In this document: positions 1-7,738 of the stretch, one piece after another
Position numbering within the stretch: the first letter of the stretch is position 1
Layout of the letters: every line of letters starts with the position of its first letter
DNA from: Helicobacter saguini
GTDB lineage: Bacteria > Campylobacterota > Campylobacteria > Campylobacterales > Helicobacteraceae
Direction: 5' to 3'
Length of the DNA: 64,000 bases
Assembly: GCF_000762875.2 (NCBI RefSeq)
Contig: NZ_JRMP02000001.1
Coordinates: 124,001-188,000, forward strand
Program-made: the position numbers and the translations under genes
The notes under the pieces: generated by a model
The model's input: only the letters and a program-made list of their open reading frames with translations
Told to the model about the DNA's origin: nothing
The model's database searches: none

Positions 1-731
1 CTAGTAACCATAAGTCCCGTATACTTAGAATCTTCGCTTTCCCTAAATGTTCTCCAACGCGTATATTGCGGTCCTTGCAATAATCCTTGTAAGTCTTGTA
101 TGTTTGCCAATTCTGCATAATTGTCAAGTCCAAAGAATTTTGAGCCTACAGATGTCAAAAATGGAGCATGGCTCATAGCTGCAATAGAAGACATTTTATT
201 TAAAAAGTTCATATCAGGATTTGAAGTGCTAATTTCATAATCACCTATAATAGCCCCTACAGGCTCACCGCCAAATTGCCCGTATTCGCTTGAGTAGATA
301 TTTTTATAAAGCACAGATTGTGTTATATCAGGATTATTTTCAAAATCTTCTAATGCTTCTTGTTTCGTAACATCAAGCAAATCTACCTTTATATTTTCAT
401 TAAAGTTAGTTCGCTCGACTAAAAAATGTAATCCACGCCAAGTAGATTCTAGTTTTTGAAATTCCTCGTTATGTAGAATTTCATCCATTTGTTGTGAAAT
501 CAACTCATCAATATGTCCAACCATTTCATCTAAGGCAAATTTATTGATTTTATCCTCCGCATTAGGAGATTTTACAATTTGACTTATAAATTCTGCCACG
601 CCTTTTTTTGCAATGCTATAGCTTTCGTCGTCTTTTGAATACTTACTCTTTTCCATAATGTATTCAATTACTGAATCTTGTTTAGATTCAGTATCATCAA
701 CCTTAATCTTAACATCTTCTTTTGTTTCCAT
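1..731 (-). CDS. tssC: Type VI secretion contractile sheath large subunit TssC (N-terminal part, cut by window edge)
   Basis: TssC (VipB/EvpB family) pairs with TssB to build the contractile sheath around the Hcp tube in the cytoplasm. The gene starts at the ATG whose complement is at 729-731 and runs off the left edge after about 243 codons. The visible protein has the family's N-terminal pattern: a short charged leader, then ELISQQMDEILHNEEFQ, the LESTWRGLHFLV motif and a VDLLDVTKQEALEDFE stretch. It lies 41 bp downstream of tssB on the same strand, the usual tssB-tssC order, so the two are probably co-transcribed. The leader contains one in-frame copy of the dispersed octamer (DTESKQDS). 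Identification rests on family motifs and gene order and is strong. The remaining T6SS genes must lie outside the window to the left. Confidence 0.93.
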   Translation of the reverse strand, partial: METKEDVKIKVDDTESKQDSVIEYIMEKSKYSKDDESYSIAKKGVAEFISQIVKSPNAEDKINKFALDEMVGHIDELISQQMDEILHNEEFQKLESTWRGLHFLVERTNFNENIKVDLLDVTKQEALEDFENNPDITQSVLYKNIYSSEYGQFGGEPVGAIIGDYEISTSNPDMNFLNKMSSIAAMSHAPFLTSVGSKFFGLDNYAELANIQDLQGLLQGPQYTRWRTFRESEDSKYTGLMVT

Positions 732-772
732 ACTTATCCTTTGTTTGTATTTTATAGAATCTAAAATTCTAT

Positions 773-1258
773 TTATATATTATCTTTGCCTGATATTTCA
801 AGTAATAGCTTTTCTTTTTTGCTATCATCTTGCAAGGCTTCTAATACTGCCTTTCTAAATTCCGGTATATTTCCCATAGGTCCTTTTAAAGCTAATAGTG
901 CTTCTCTTAGTTGCATTAGCTTTTTTAGTTCTGGGATTTTTTCTACTATACCATCTGGAGAAAAGTCTCTCATGCTTTCAATATTGAGATTCACATTCAA
1001 CTCATCATTTTCATTGCCATTAAGTTTGTTTTTTACACTGAAATTAACATTTATACCCATTTGTTTCATTACTTGGTTAAAGTTAATTTTATTTATGGAT
1101 ACTACTTCCCTATTTTCTAATGGCATTTTTTTATTATCGCCCGTTAAATCTGCCATAACCATTAGTTTTAATGGTAGCTCTACATCTGCATTCTGTCCAT
1201 TTGTTTTTGTTTTGTATGTTATGTTGATACGCTCTTTTGGAGCTATACTCTCTGCCAT
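773..1258 (-). CDS. tssB: Type VI secretion contractile sheath small subunit TssB
   Basis: TssB (VipA) is the small sheath subunit that intertwines with TssC. The 161-residue length is normal for the family. The N-terminus MAESIAPKERINITYKT and the following hydrophobic strand with LKLMVMADLTG match the conserved TssB start; the middle carries an LENREVVSINKINFNQVM segment and a C-terminal helix with IPEFRKAVLEAL. An AAGGG ribosome site precedes the ATG. The gene lies 41 bp upstream of tssC and about 67 bp downstream of the FHA gene, so the three form one leftward operon. Only one octamer copy (NIESMRDF) falls in the coding sequence, in contrast to the FHA gene upstream. Confidence 0.94.
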   Translation of the reverse strand: MAESIAPKERINITYKTKTNGQNADVELPLKLMVMADLTGDNKKMPLENREVVSINKINFNQVMKQMGINVNFSVKNKLNGNENDELNVNLNIESMRDFSPDGIVEKIPELKKLMQLREALLALKGPMGNIPEFRKAVLEALQDDSKKEKLLLEISGKDNI

Positions 1259-1325
1259 ATTTACCCTTTTAGTTTTAATAAATGTGATTATATAATTATT
1301 TTAAGGATTCTATAGAATCTATGCA

Positions 1326-2186
1326 CTAATTATTAATATATTTTTGTAATGCCTTTATAAGTAGTTGCTCTATCAATTCTTTATTGTTATTAAGACTAGA
1401 ATCTATAGCATTTGCTATAAAGTCTATAAAACTTACACCACTAATATCTTTAAATATAGGCGTATCTAATTCTTTTATGATTATGCTTAATATTGCTAAA
1501 TTAATAACTTTATTAGAATCTAAAAGTAAAATGTTATTAATTATAGTAGAAATATTTTCAATATCTAATGTATTGTATTTATTGTCTATTTGTATTGATT
1601 TTTCCAAAGTATTTAAATCCTGTTTTATTAAATTTAGTATATTTATTTTTGTTAAAGATTTAGATTCTATATTTTCTTGTGTTATATTACTTAAGCCTAG
1701 TTTAGAATCTATATCTTGCAGGGTATTATTGTCTAATAATTCATCATTAGATTCTATATTTAGTCCATTTACCTTGCCTCTTGGTTCTAAATTTATAGAA
1801 TCTAATTTATTATAAGATTGTATATCACTAATATTTTCTTTATCTAAGCTTGTATCTATTTTGCTAGGAGATATACATATAAAGTCTATATCACCTATTT
1901 TAAGGCTATCACCATAGTTAATAGCCATTTCATATCCTGCGAGTAGTTTTGAAAAAGAGCCATTATAAAATATTTCACTATCACCGATACAAGTAATAAG
2001 AAATTCTCCTTCATCAAAAGTTATTTCAGCATGTTTTTCGTTAATACTATTATTAGAATCTTGCACTATAAAGCTACAATCATTGCCGCTACCTATACTA
2101 CCACCAAATTCATCGAATATATAATAACTTTTATCAAATTGTTTTGCTTGTTGTATGTTTTTAATCTGCAAGGCAATCTGTTGCAT
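1326..2186 (-). CDS. FHA-domain protein of the type VI secretion cluster
   Basis: A forkhead-associated protein binds phosphothreonine peptides; in T6SS loci such proteins (TagH/Fha type) take part in post-translational control of assembly. Residues about 20-105 show the FHA signature: GGSIGSGNDCSFIV, then NEKHAEITF (the S/N-x-x-H core) and an asparagine-glycine turn (FYNGS). Residues about 105-190 are a low-complexity linker rich in ES and DS dipeptides encoded by the dispersed octamer. The rest is helical, AT-rich and unrecognised. I chose the ATG at 2186 because GGAG sits five bases upstream; an in-frame GTG two codons earlier overlaps that GGAG and is less likely. The position directly upstream of tssB supports a T6SS role. 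The exact T6SS component class is not certain. Confidence 0.8.
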   Translation of the reverse strand: MQQIALQIKNIQQAKQFDKSYYIFDEFGGSIGSGNDCSFIVQDSNNSINEKHAEITFDEGEFLITCIGDSEIFYNGSFSKLLAGYEMAINYGDSLKIGDIDFICISPSKIDTSLDKENISDIQSYNKLDSINLEPRGKVNGLNIESNDELLDNNTLQDIDSKLGLSNITQENIESKSLTKINILNLIKQDLNTLEKSIQIDNKYNTLDIENISTIINNILLLDSNKVINLAILSIIIKELDTPIFKDISGVSFIDFIANAIDSSLNNNKELIEQLLIKALQKYINN

Positions 2187-2234
2187 TAGCACTCCGTTAA
2201 ATAAATTAGATTCTATAATAGATATTTGTAGAAT

Positions 2235-3011
2235 CTATTTTATATAATAAAAACGTGTAATAGCAAATAATATTGTGCGTATTTGTCTGTAGATTCTATG
2301 TATTTCACGAAATATTACAAATTTTTTATATCTTTTTTTATCCGCTTTAGATTTTACTTGATGTTCTGGTTTACCTATCGTTGAGTTAGCATCTAGCTCG
2401 TTTATTTTAACAAGTGGGTAAGAATATACCATTTCCACCACATTATGAATATACGAAGAAGATATATAATAATCAACCGCAATATATATTTTATTTGAAT
2501 GTTTTATAAGCTTTTTAGCAGCATTAGGTGTAATATAATATCCGCTAGCACCAAGTATTAAAGCATGTCCAAAAGCAAAATTTTCTTTTACTAAAATCAT
2601 CTTATGAAATGTTCTAAAGCTAATTCGCACATATTCATAAGATTGTTTAATAATATCTTGCAATCCATCAAAAAATATTGGTGTAAAATCAACATCATCT
2701 TCTAAAATAAAAAATGCTTTATTTATCTCTACACATTTTTCCCATAATGTAAAGTGCGAATAAAAGCAAGCCATTTCTGTAAGTCTTACATCGCGAGCTT
2801 TCCAAATCCACGCCATAAATCTATTATAGCGATTGATAAAACCTGATGTCTTAACATCCTGCGGTGTTTTAGCTTTAAAAAATTTAAAGTTTATCTTATC
2901 TTTATTGTGTGGATTGCACCTTTGCCAGGTGGCAATATTTTCTTGCATTTTAGATTTTCTATCAAGTGATGTGCTAAGATTTATAATATATACATCAATA
3001 TTATTGCTCAT
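2235..3011 (-). CDS. Glycosyltransferase family 25 (LPS/LOS galactosyltransferase type)
   Basis: GT25 enzymes transfer galactose or related sugars in lipooligosaccharide synthesis at the inner face of the cytoplasmic membrane. The 258-residue protein begins with the typical VYIINLSTSLDRKSKM, where the R/K-x-x-x-M motif binds the nucleotide sugar. It contains GEN-like EMACFYSHFTLWEKC and the acidic ILEDDVDF motif at residues 102-109, followed by HALILGASGYYITPNAAKKL, which fits the family. The C-terminus is basic and probably amphipathic. The gene stands alone on the minus strand. Its upstream region holds a 15-nt homopolymer directly before a -10-like hexamer, so transcription may be phase-variable. 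Acceptor sugar cannot be predicted. Confidence 0.88.
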   Translation of the reverse strand: MSNNIDVYIINLSTSLDRKSKMQENIATWQRCNPHNKDKINFKFFKAKTPQDVKTSGFINRYNRFMAWIWKARDVRLTEMACFYSHFTLWEKCVEINKAFFILEDDVDFTPIFFDGLQDIIKQSYEYVRISFRTFHKMILVKENFAFGHALILGASGYYITPNAAKKLIKHSNKIYIAVDYYISSSYIHNVVEMVYSYPLVKINELDANSTIGKPEHQVKSKADKKRYKKFVIFREIHRIYRQIRTILFAITRFYYIK

Positions 3012-3037
3012 TTTTACCCTCTGATTTATTCAAATAA

Positions 3038-3064
3038 ATCATAAGATACAAAAAAAAAAAAAAA
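3038..3064 (-). promoter_or_regulatory. Candidate phase-variable promoter: T15 tract (minus strand) upstream of TATGAT
   Basis: On the minus strand a run of 15 T (plus-strand A at 3050-3064) is followed six bases later by TATGAT (3038-3043), which matches the -10 consensus at five of six positions. The GT25 start codon at 3011 lies about 27 bases further on. The tract fills the region between where a -35 element would sit and the -10, so slipped-strand length changes would alter promoter geometry. The same arrangement recurs at 55008-55036. This is a sequence-based inference. Confidence 0.45.
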
Positions 3065-3099
3065 CAAAAAGTAAATAAGAATACAATTTTTGTATTTCA

Positions 3100-5028
3100 C
3101 TAGATTTTCGAATTAGATTCTAAAAAATAGAAGTTTTTAGATTCTACAATATGATAAGATTTTTTATGTTGCGTTATGATATTTTTTAAATTGATAGAAT
3201 CTTTAGGCTTGCAAGTGAGATTTTTATCAATGATAAAGTTCGCATTTCTCGCATTTAAGGCACTTTGAAGTATAGAATCTAGCCTGTCGCAAGAAAGATT
3301 ATTAAGGCTTAAAATCTTGTAATTTTGCCCTTGCAAATATGGAATAATCGTTTGGATATAAAGTGGAATGATGAATGTAATATGCGTATTTTGTGCGTGA
3401 TTTAGGGCGTTTTCAAAGCTTTGCAGTGAATCTTTATAATCAAAATTTAGATTTTCAATTCTTTCTTTTTGTGCTCCCAAAATCGCAATATTTATAACAC
3501 AAAATAAAGTGCTAAAATGCCCTAAAATGCGGGATTTAGCATAATAGATTCTAAAAATAAAAGGCAGGGCTAAAAGCAGCAAAGGGAAAATCGCCATAAT
3601 ATATCGCAACGTCTTGTATGGCGCAACAATCATAACCAAAAAGCACCAAAGCAAAGAAGTAGAACTTATAATAAAAGCAACACTATAAAATTTATAATAT
3701 TTTCTATAAAAAATTAGCAAAATAATAATTGATAGAAACATAAAAATTATCACAAAACCTAGATTATCAACTAAGATTCTATATAAAATACTTATGATAT
3801 TTATAATATTTTCTCTAAAATATTCTATACTAATCTTAGATGTAGCCTCGCTACCACGATAGTCAAAAAATGCGTTAAAATAGCTTTTATATAGAATCTT
3901 ATTAAACACCAAACTTATAAAAAACGCAATAAAATAAAATATTTTTATCCTAAAATTATAACTTTTAATAAACATATAAAATGTTAAAATTGAAAAAATT
4001 AGCAATACAAAAATTAAGGCAAAATATCCTGTTAGCATTAAAAATGAGCTAGAGATTGCTAGTAAAAATAATGCTTTATCATATAACTTTGCATTTTTAT
4101 AGATTCTAAATAATATAACTAAAAAGCTAAAAAATACTATAAATAATAATATAACTGCAAAATATAATCCAAACACCGCGATATATAATAAAGATTCTAT
4201 TTTAATATTATATTTAATATTTCCTATGATTTTACCTTGCAAATTTTCTTGCAAAGTTATAGAATCTATAATATTAAATGGCTTTAAACTCTCAAAAATG
4301 ATATATTTTTGTCTATTTTTTTCAAAAGTATAATTTTTGCTATTAATAAAATCTAAATCTATATTAGTTATAGAATCTAGTATTTTTATCTCAAAATATT
4401 TCAAATTTACTAATGGACTTTGTGCCCTAAAAATAAGGCTAGGATATAGTATTTTTGTTTTTATTTTGAGATTTTGTTGCATATTTTCTAACTTTTTTAA
4501 CTCGCTAGATTCTATAGAATCTATCTTGGTTGTCATGTTAAGCGAAAGTGAAGCATCTTTAGATTCCATAAAATCTTTTAGCATTTTATACTCATTAATT
4601 GCAATTTCATCACTTAGCAAAATGCCATCCACTCGCAAAGAAGCGATATGAAAATCATCACTTTTAACCTTATCAATATAAAAAATAAAACTTAAAAAAA
4701 GCATAATAGCAAGACTCCAAAAAAGTAAAAAAATCTTAAAAACCTTACTTTTTAATATAAAACTTATATAATCTATAATAGTTTTGAAACGCAAAGAATC
4801 TAAAAAACTAGATTCTATGATTTCTTTAGAATCTAATCTAAAAATAATAAATATCCTAACTATACAATACATAAATACTAAAAAAGCTAACTCTTGCAAG
4901 GCATAAGGTCGCATAAATAAAGTGTTTGTGATACTTGCTGGATTTAAAAACGTTATTAATAAGTAAGATATAATTATAAAATTAGTAATTTTATTTGAAT
5001 AAAAGTTATTAGATTCTAAATAATGATT
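3100..5028 (-). CDS. C-terminal part of a GT39/ArnT-like membrane glycosyltransferase, out of frame at the G13 tract
   Basis: This is the larger downstream piece of a polytopic membrane glycosyltransferase that uses a lipid-linked sugar. The longest ATG-initiated frame begins at 4914, but the frame is open back to the poly-G tract. The upstream codons encode a convincing continuation (LLITFLNPASITNTLFMRPY, the loop preceding a conserved helix in this superfamily), so 4914 is not a natural start. About ten hydrophobic helices follow, then a soluble C-terminal domain from roughly residue 480. Joined to the fragment at 5009-5524, with 12 G, the protein would be about 807 residues. Octamer copies encode SIESSELKKLE and similar patches, and a separate small repeat is read through at 4531-4558. 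With 13 G this part is not expected to be translated from the native start. Confidence 0.8.
   Translation of the reverse strand, partial: NHYLESNNFYSNKITNFIIISYLLITFLNPASITNTLFMRPYALQELAFLVFMYCIVRIFIIFRLDSKEIIESSFLDSLRFKTIIDYISFILKSKVFKIFLLFWSLAIMLFLSFIFYIDKVKSDDFHIASLRVDGILLSDEIAINEYKMLKDFMESKDASLSLNMTTKIDSIESSELKKLENMQQNLKIKTKILYPSLIFRAQSPLVNLKYFEIKILDSITNIDLDFINSKNYTFEKNRQKYIIFESLKPFNIIDSITLQENLQGKIIGNIKYNIKIESLLYIAVFGLYFAVILLFIVFFSFLVILFRIYKNAKLYDKALFLLAISSSFLMLTGYFALIFVLLIFSILTFYMFIKSYNFRIKIFYFIAFFISLVFNKILYKSYFNAFFDYRGSEATSKISIEYFRENIINIISILYRILVDNLGFVIIFMFLSIIILLIFYRKYYKFYSVAFIISSTSLLWCFLVMIVAPYKTLRYIMAIFPLLLLALPFIFRIYYAKSRILGHFSTLFCVINIAILGAQKERIENLNFDYKDSLQSFENALNHAQNTHITFIIPLYIQTIIPYLQGQNYKILSLNNLSCDRLDSILQSALNARNANFIIDKNLTCKPKDSINLKNIITQHKKSYHIVESKNFYFLESNSKI
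4531..4558. repeat. Small dispersed repeat read through in the GT39-like gene
   Basis: TGTCATGTTAAGCGAAAGTG followed by AAGCATCT belongs to a kind of short repeat (TGTCATGTTGAGCGAA...) that I know from many bacterial genomes. It is translated on the minus strand as ASLSLNMTT. Related sequence occurs at 19821-19867. Confidence 0.45.
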
Positions 5029-5524
5029 CCCCCCCCCCCCCGTTTGTATCTATAGAATCTTTAAACAAGATTCTAACAAGCAAAAAAGCCATCAAAAAAC
5101 TAAGAGAAAAAAAGACAAGATTAAGGCTAATTGAACGCATATAAACATCGCTTAAATCCGTGCTATACGGGCTTTCAAACCCTATATGCCAAAGCCGCAA
5201 AAGCGAATAATAAAGATTTGTATGCGGACTATCGCGATTATTTTTCCACAGATTTCCCACATCATTTATCGCCCCCAAAACGCTAGAATCATTCCACAAA
5301 ATCCCCTTTTTTAGCTCATCACTACTATAGATTCTATCGCTCTCAAAGCCCCTGCTCCAGCCCATTTCATTATACTCACTAAGCGTTATGCTTAAGACCT
5401 CATCTAAGTGCATATCCACCTTTTGGTTCGCATAATAGATTCTAATCCCAAGACATAGCAAAAAAACGCAAAGCGTAGCGACCACAAAGCCCTTATTTTT
5501 CTTACAAAAAGTTATGAAATTCAT
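5009..5524 (-). CDS. N-terminal part of the same GT39/ArnT-like glycosyltransferase (phase OFF product)
   Basis: This piece carries the native start. It has one N-terminal membrane helix (residues about 12-30), then the MHLDEVLSI loop; an acidic Asp-Glu pair in the first periplasmic loop is the catalytic hallmark of GT39/GT83 enzymes. A DSPHTNLYYSLLRLWH segment, also characteristic, follows, and a second helix ends in RILFKDSIDTN. The frame then enters 13 consecutive G, reads GGGG and ends at a stop 5 codons later. With 12 or 15 G the frame would continue into the open frame running to 3100. The gene begins 9 bp upstream of the antiporter stop on the same strand. The substrate is probably a surface glycan or lipid A, which is an inference from family only. 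Confidence 0.8.
   Translation of the reverse strand: MNFITFCKKNKGFVVATLCVFLLCLGIRIYYANQKVDMHLDEVLSITLSEYNEMGWSRGFESDRIYSSDELKKGILWNDSSVLGAINDVGNLWKNNRDSPHTNLYYSLLRLWHIGFESPYSTDLSDVYMRSISLNLVFFSLSFLMAFLLVRILFKDSIDTNGGGGESLFRI
5029..5041 (-). repeat. Poly-G tract (13 G on coding strand), translational phase switch
   Basis: Thirteen C on the plus strand are 13 G in the coding strand of the glycosyltransferase gene. Codon phase computed from the ATG at 5524 enters the tract at 5041, while the downstream open frame has codon boundaries at 5028. Twelve or 15 G would join them, 13 does not. Slipped-strand mispairing of such tracts is the standard contingency mechanism in Helicobacter and Campylobacter. 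Confidence 0.9.
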
Positions 5525-5533
5525 AATATTCCT

Positions 5534-7636
5534 TTACAAAATCATGCTGCCGATGATGCCAGCGATTAAAAGGGGGATGTTAAATGCGATAAATGTGGGG
5601 ATGCAGGTATCATAAATGTGATTGTGTTGCCCATCCGCATTTAGCCCTGAAGTGGGACCTAGAGTGCTATCACTAGCCGGGCTGCCCGCATCGCCAAGTG
5701 CGCCTGCAATGCCAATAAGTAGGATAATTGCCTCCGTGCTAAAGCCAAGCGACAAACCAAAAGGCACATAAATCGCCGCAATTATAGGAATAGTCCCAAA
5801 ACTCGTGCCTATGCCCATCGTGATAAGCAGCCCTATAACAAGCATTAAAGTCGCGCCCACAAGGCGATTTGTAAAGCTAGATTCTATATTATTAAAACTC
5901 ATCGTGTGTGTAGAATCTGCATTTGATAAAGTTATAGAATCTGTAACTATTTTTATAGAATCTTTGCTTAGATTCTGCCCTAGATTTATAGAATCTGCAT
6001 TCGCAAAAGTTATAAAATCTCTAACATTTGTATTATAAAAATTAGATTCTAAAGGGAGAAAAACTCCGCTATTATCTTGCGTTAAAATTATAGAATCTTG
6101 CAAAAAACTATGGCTAGATTCTATAAATTGAGTAGAACTTAAAGGTGAAAAAGTTATAGAATCTGTAACTATTTTTATAGAATCTACGCTAGAATTTGCA
6201 CCGCCGAAAGCCAAACTAGAAGCCGAGTTATAAACCGAGTCAAAAGTCAAACTAGAAGCCGAGTTAGAAGCTAAGCCAAAAGCCAAATTAGAATCTACGT
6301 CGCCAGAAGCCGAGCCAAAAACCCCTGAAACGCCCTGAATTAGCGCATTTACCTCGCCGCTTTGCCGCAAGATTTCGCCATATCCAGCCGCCACAAGCAT
6401 TACAAACGCGATAAATGCCATCATTTTTAAGCCGCCCTCCATAATTGCGTCTATTTCACGCCATTTCACCCCGCCAAAAACTATCATCACCACTAGCCCT
6501 ACAAACGCCCCGAGCGCCAAAGAGCTAGTTAAAATCTGCACGACAAAAAGCACGATTATGCCTAGCAGCGTGGCATATTCGGCGTGTCCCATTTTGGCGT
6601 TTTCTATTTTTTCGTGCAAGTCGATGTCGCGGTAGCTGCGTGGTTTGGCATATAGCATAAAAACGGCGATTAATAGCCCGAGAAGCATTGCCAGCCCTCC
6701 TATCCACATAACGCTTGAGATTTGCGAAAGGCTTACGGGCAGGGCGTTTGCGTCCATTTGATTGCGTATTGTGCTGTGGAAAATTAGCCCAAAGCCCACG
6801 CCAAAGGTCACATACGGCGCTTGCAAGCCAAAAGTGAGCGCGCACGCAACCGCGCGTCTGTCGATTTTTAGGCGATTCATTAGGCTTAAAAGCGGCGGGA
6901 TTAAAATAGGGATAAATGCGATGTGAATGGGGATTAGATTCTGTGAAAAGCACGAGATTAGCGCGATGCTAAGGATAAAAATGAATTTTTTATCGCTTAT
7001 GGTGCGTGCGATAAATGCGAGTAGAAAGGTCATAAGGTGCGTTTTTGAGATTGCCACGGCGATTGCACCGAGCAATATGTAGCTAAGGGCGATGTCTAGG
7101 TTTCCAGCCATTCCATTTATTAGAATCTGCCCTACGAGTGTGAATTTTTGTAACAATGAAATGTCGCTTTTTTTGCTAGATTCTATGTTTTCTTTAGAAT
7201 CTTGCGTTTTAGATTCTATAGAATCTTGCGTTATTTGCGTAGTTTCTTGCGAGTTAGATTCTATAGAATTTTTAGAATCTAAGTTAGAATCTAAGTTAGA
7301 ATCTTGGCTATTTTGCGAGTTAGATTCTATAGAATCTTGGCTAATTTCCACACTTTGCGTTGCGTTAGATTCTATAGAATTTTTAGAATCTAAATTAGAA
7401 TCTAGTTTAGAATCTTGGCTATTTTGTATTGTAGATTCCATAGAATCTTGCGGATTTTCCACACTTTGCGTTGTATTAGATTCTATATTTTCCGTGTGAT
7501 TTAGCGTTAAATTCGGCGACATCATCCCAGCCAAAAGTGCGGCGATAATGATTGATAATAGCACATTTAGCCGACAAAGGCAAAGCAGCGACATTACTAA
7601 AACAGAGACTACCACGGCATTACTTAATATTTCCAA
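5534..7636 (-). CDS. YuiF/COG2056-type Na+/H+ antiporter family protein with two large octamer-encoded inserts
   Basis: An inner-membrane cation/proton antiporter-like transporter of the NhaC/YuiF superfamily. Hydrophobic helices occupy residues 1-40, about 165-430 and 590-700. Family landmarks are SQNLIPIHIAFIPILIPPLL, QAPYVTFGVGFGLIFH, GIGTSFGTIPIIAAIYVP and the C-terminal GDAGSPASDSTLGPTSGLN followed by DGQHNHIYDTCIPTF. Two stretches have no counterpart in ordinary family members, which are near 430-450 residues. Residues about 44-160 are almost pure ES/DS repeats (NIESNTTQSVENPQDSMES). About 440-585 are a mixed Ser-rich region. Both are built from the dispersed octamer; I count 16 perfect copies between 7179 and 7490. 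The inserts fall in loops between membrane segments, so the transporter may still fold. The transported ion is inferred from family only. Confidence 0.82.
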   Translation of the reverse strand: MEILSNAVVVSVLVMSLLCLCRLNVLLSIIIAALLAGMMSPNLTLNHTENIESNTTQSVENPQDSMESTIQNSQDSKLDSNLDSKNSIESNATQSVEISQDSIESNSQNSQDSNLDSNLDSKNSIESNSQETTQITQDSIESKTQDSKENIESSKKSDISLLQKFTLVGQILINGMAGNLDIALSYILLGAIAVAISKTHLMTFLLAFIARTISDKKFIFILSIALISCFSQNLIPIHIAFIPILIPPLLSLMNRLKIDRRAVACALTFGLQAPYVTFGVGFGLIFHSTIRNQMDANALPVSLSQISSVMWIGGLAMLLGLLIAVFMLYAKPRSYRDIDLHEKIENAKMGHAEYATLLGIIVLFVVQILTSSLALGAFVGLVVMIVFGGVKWREIDAIMEGGLKMMAFIAFVMLVAAGYGEILRQSGEVNALIQGVSGVFGSASGDVDSNLAFGLASNSASSLTFDSVYNSASSLAFGGANSSVDSIKIVTDSITFSPLSSTQFIESSHSFLQDSIILTQDNSGVFLPLESNFYNTNVRDFITFANADSINLGQNLSKDSIKIVTDSITLSNADSTHTMSFNNIESSFTNRLVGATLMLVIGLLITMGIGTSFGTIPIIAAIYVPFGLSLGFSTEAIILLIGIAGALGDAGSPASDSTLGPTSGLNADGQHNHIYDTCIPTFIAFNIPLLIAGIIGSMIL
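7179..7490. repeat. Dense octamer cluster (TAGAATCT/AGATTCTA) inside the antiporter gene
   Basis: I count 16 perfect copies of TAGAATCT or its complement AGATTCTA in this 312-bp stretch, in both orientations, often paired as AGATTCTATAGAATCT. All are read as E-S or D-S on the coding strand. It is representative of clusters at 8008-8211, 10930-11640, 17747-17870, 29224-29740, 40480-40860, 45810-46220 and 53187-53350. Confidence 0.9.
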
Positions 7637-7738
7637 AATCTAACCTTACAAATAAATTCGCAAAAACTTTAATGATACATAAAAATTTTTAAGAAATTTA
7701 ATATCGCTTTATAGTTATATAAAAAGTATAAAATTAAT

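Noticed and set aside
3100-4914. ATG at 4914 as an independent gene start
   Set aside because: The frame is open upstream with convincing conserved sequence to the poly-G tract; 4914 is internal.
7092-7499. ORFs rich in LES/LDS on the strand opposite to repeat-rich genes
   Set aside because: The octamer is nearly self-complementary in coding effect, so the opposite strand is also open; these are shadows of the real genes.
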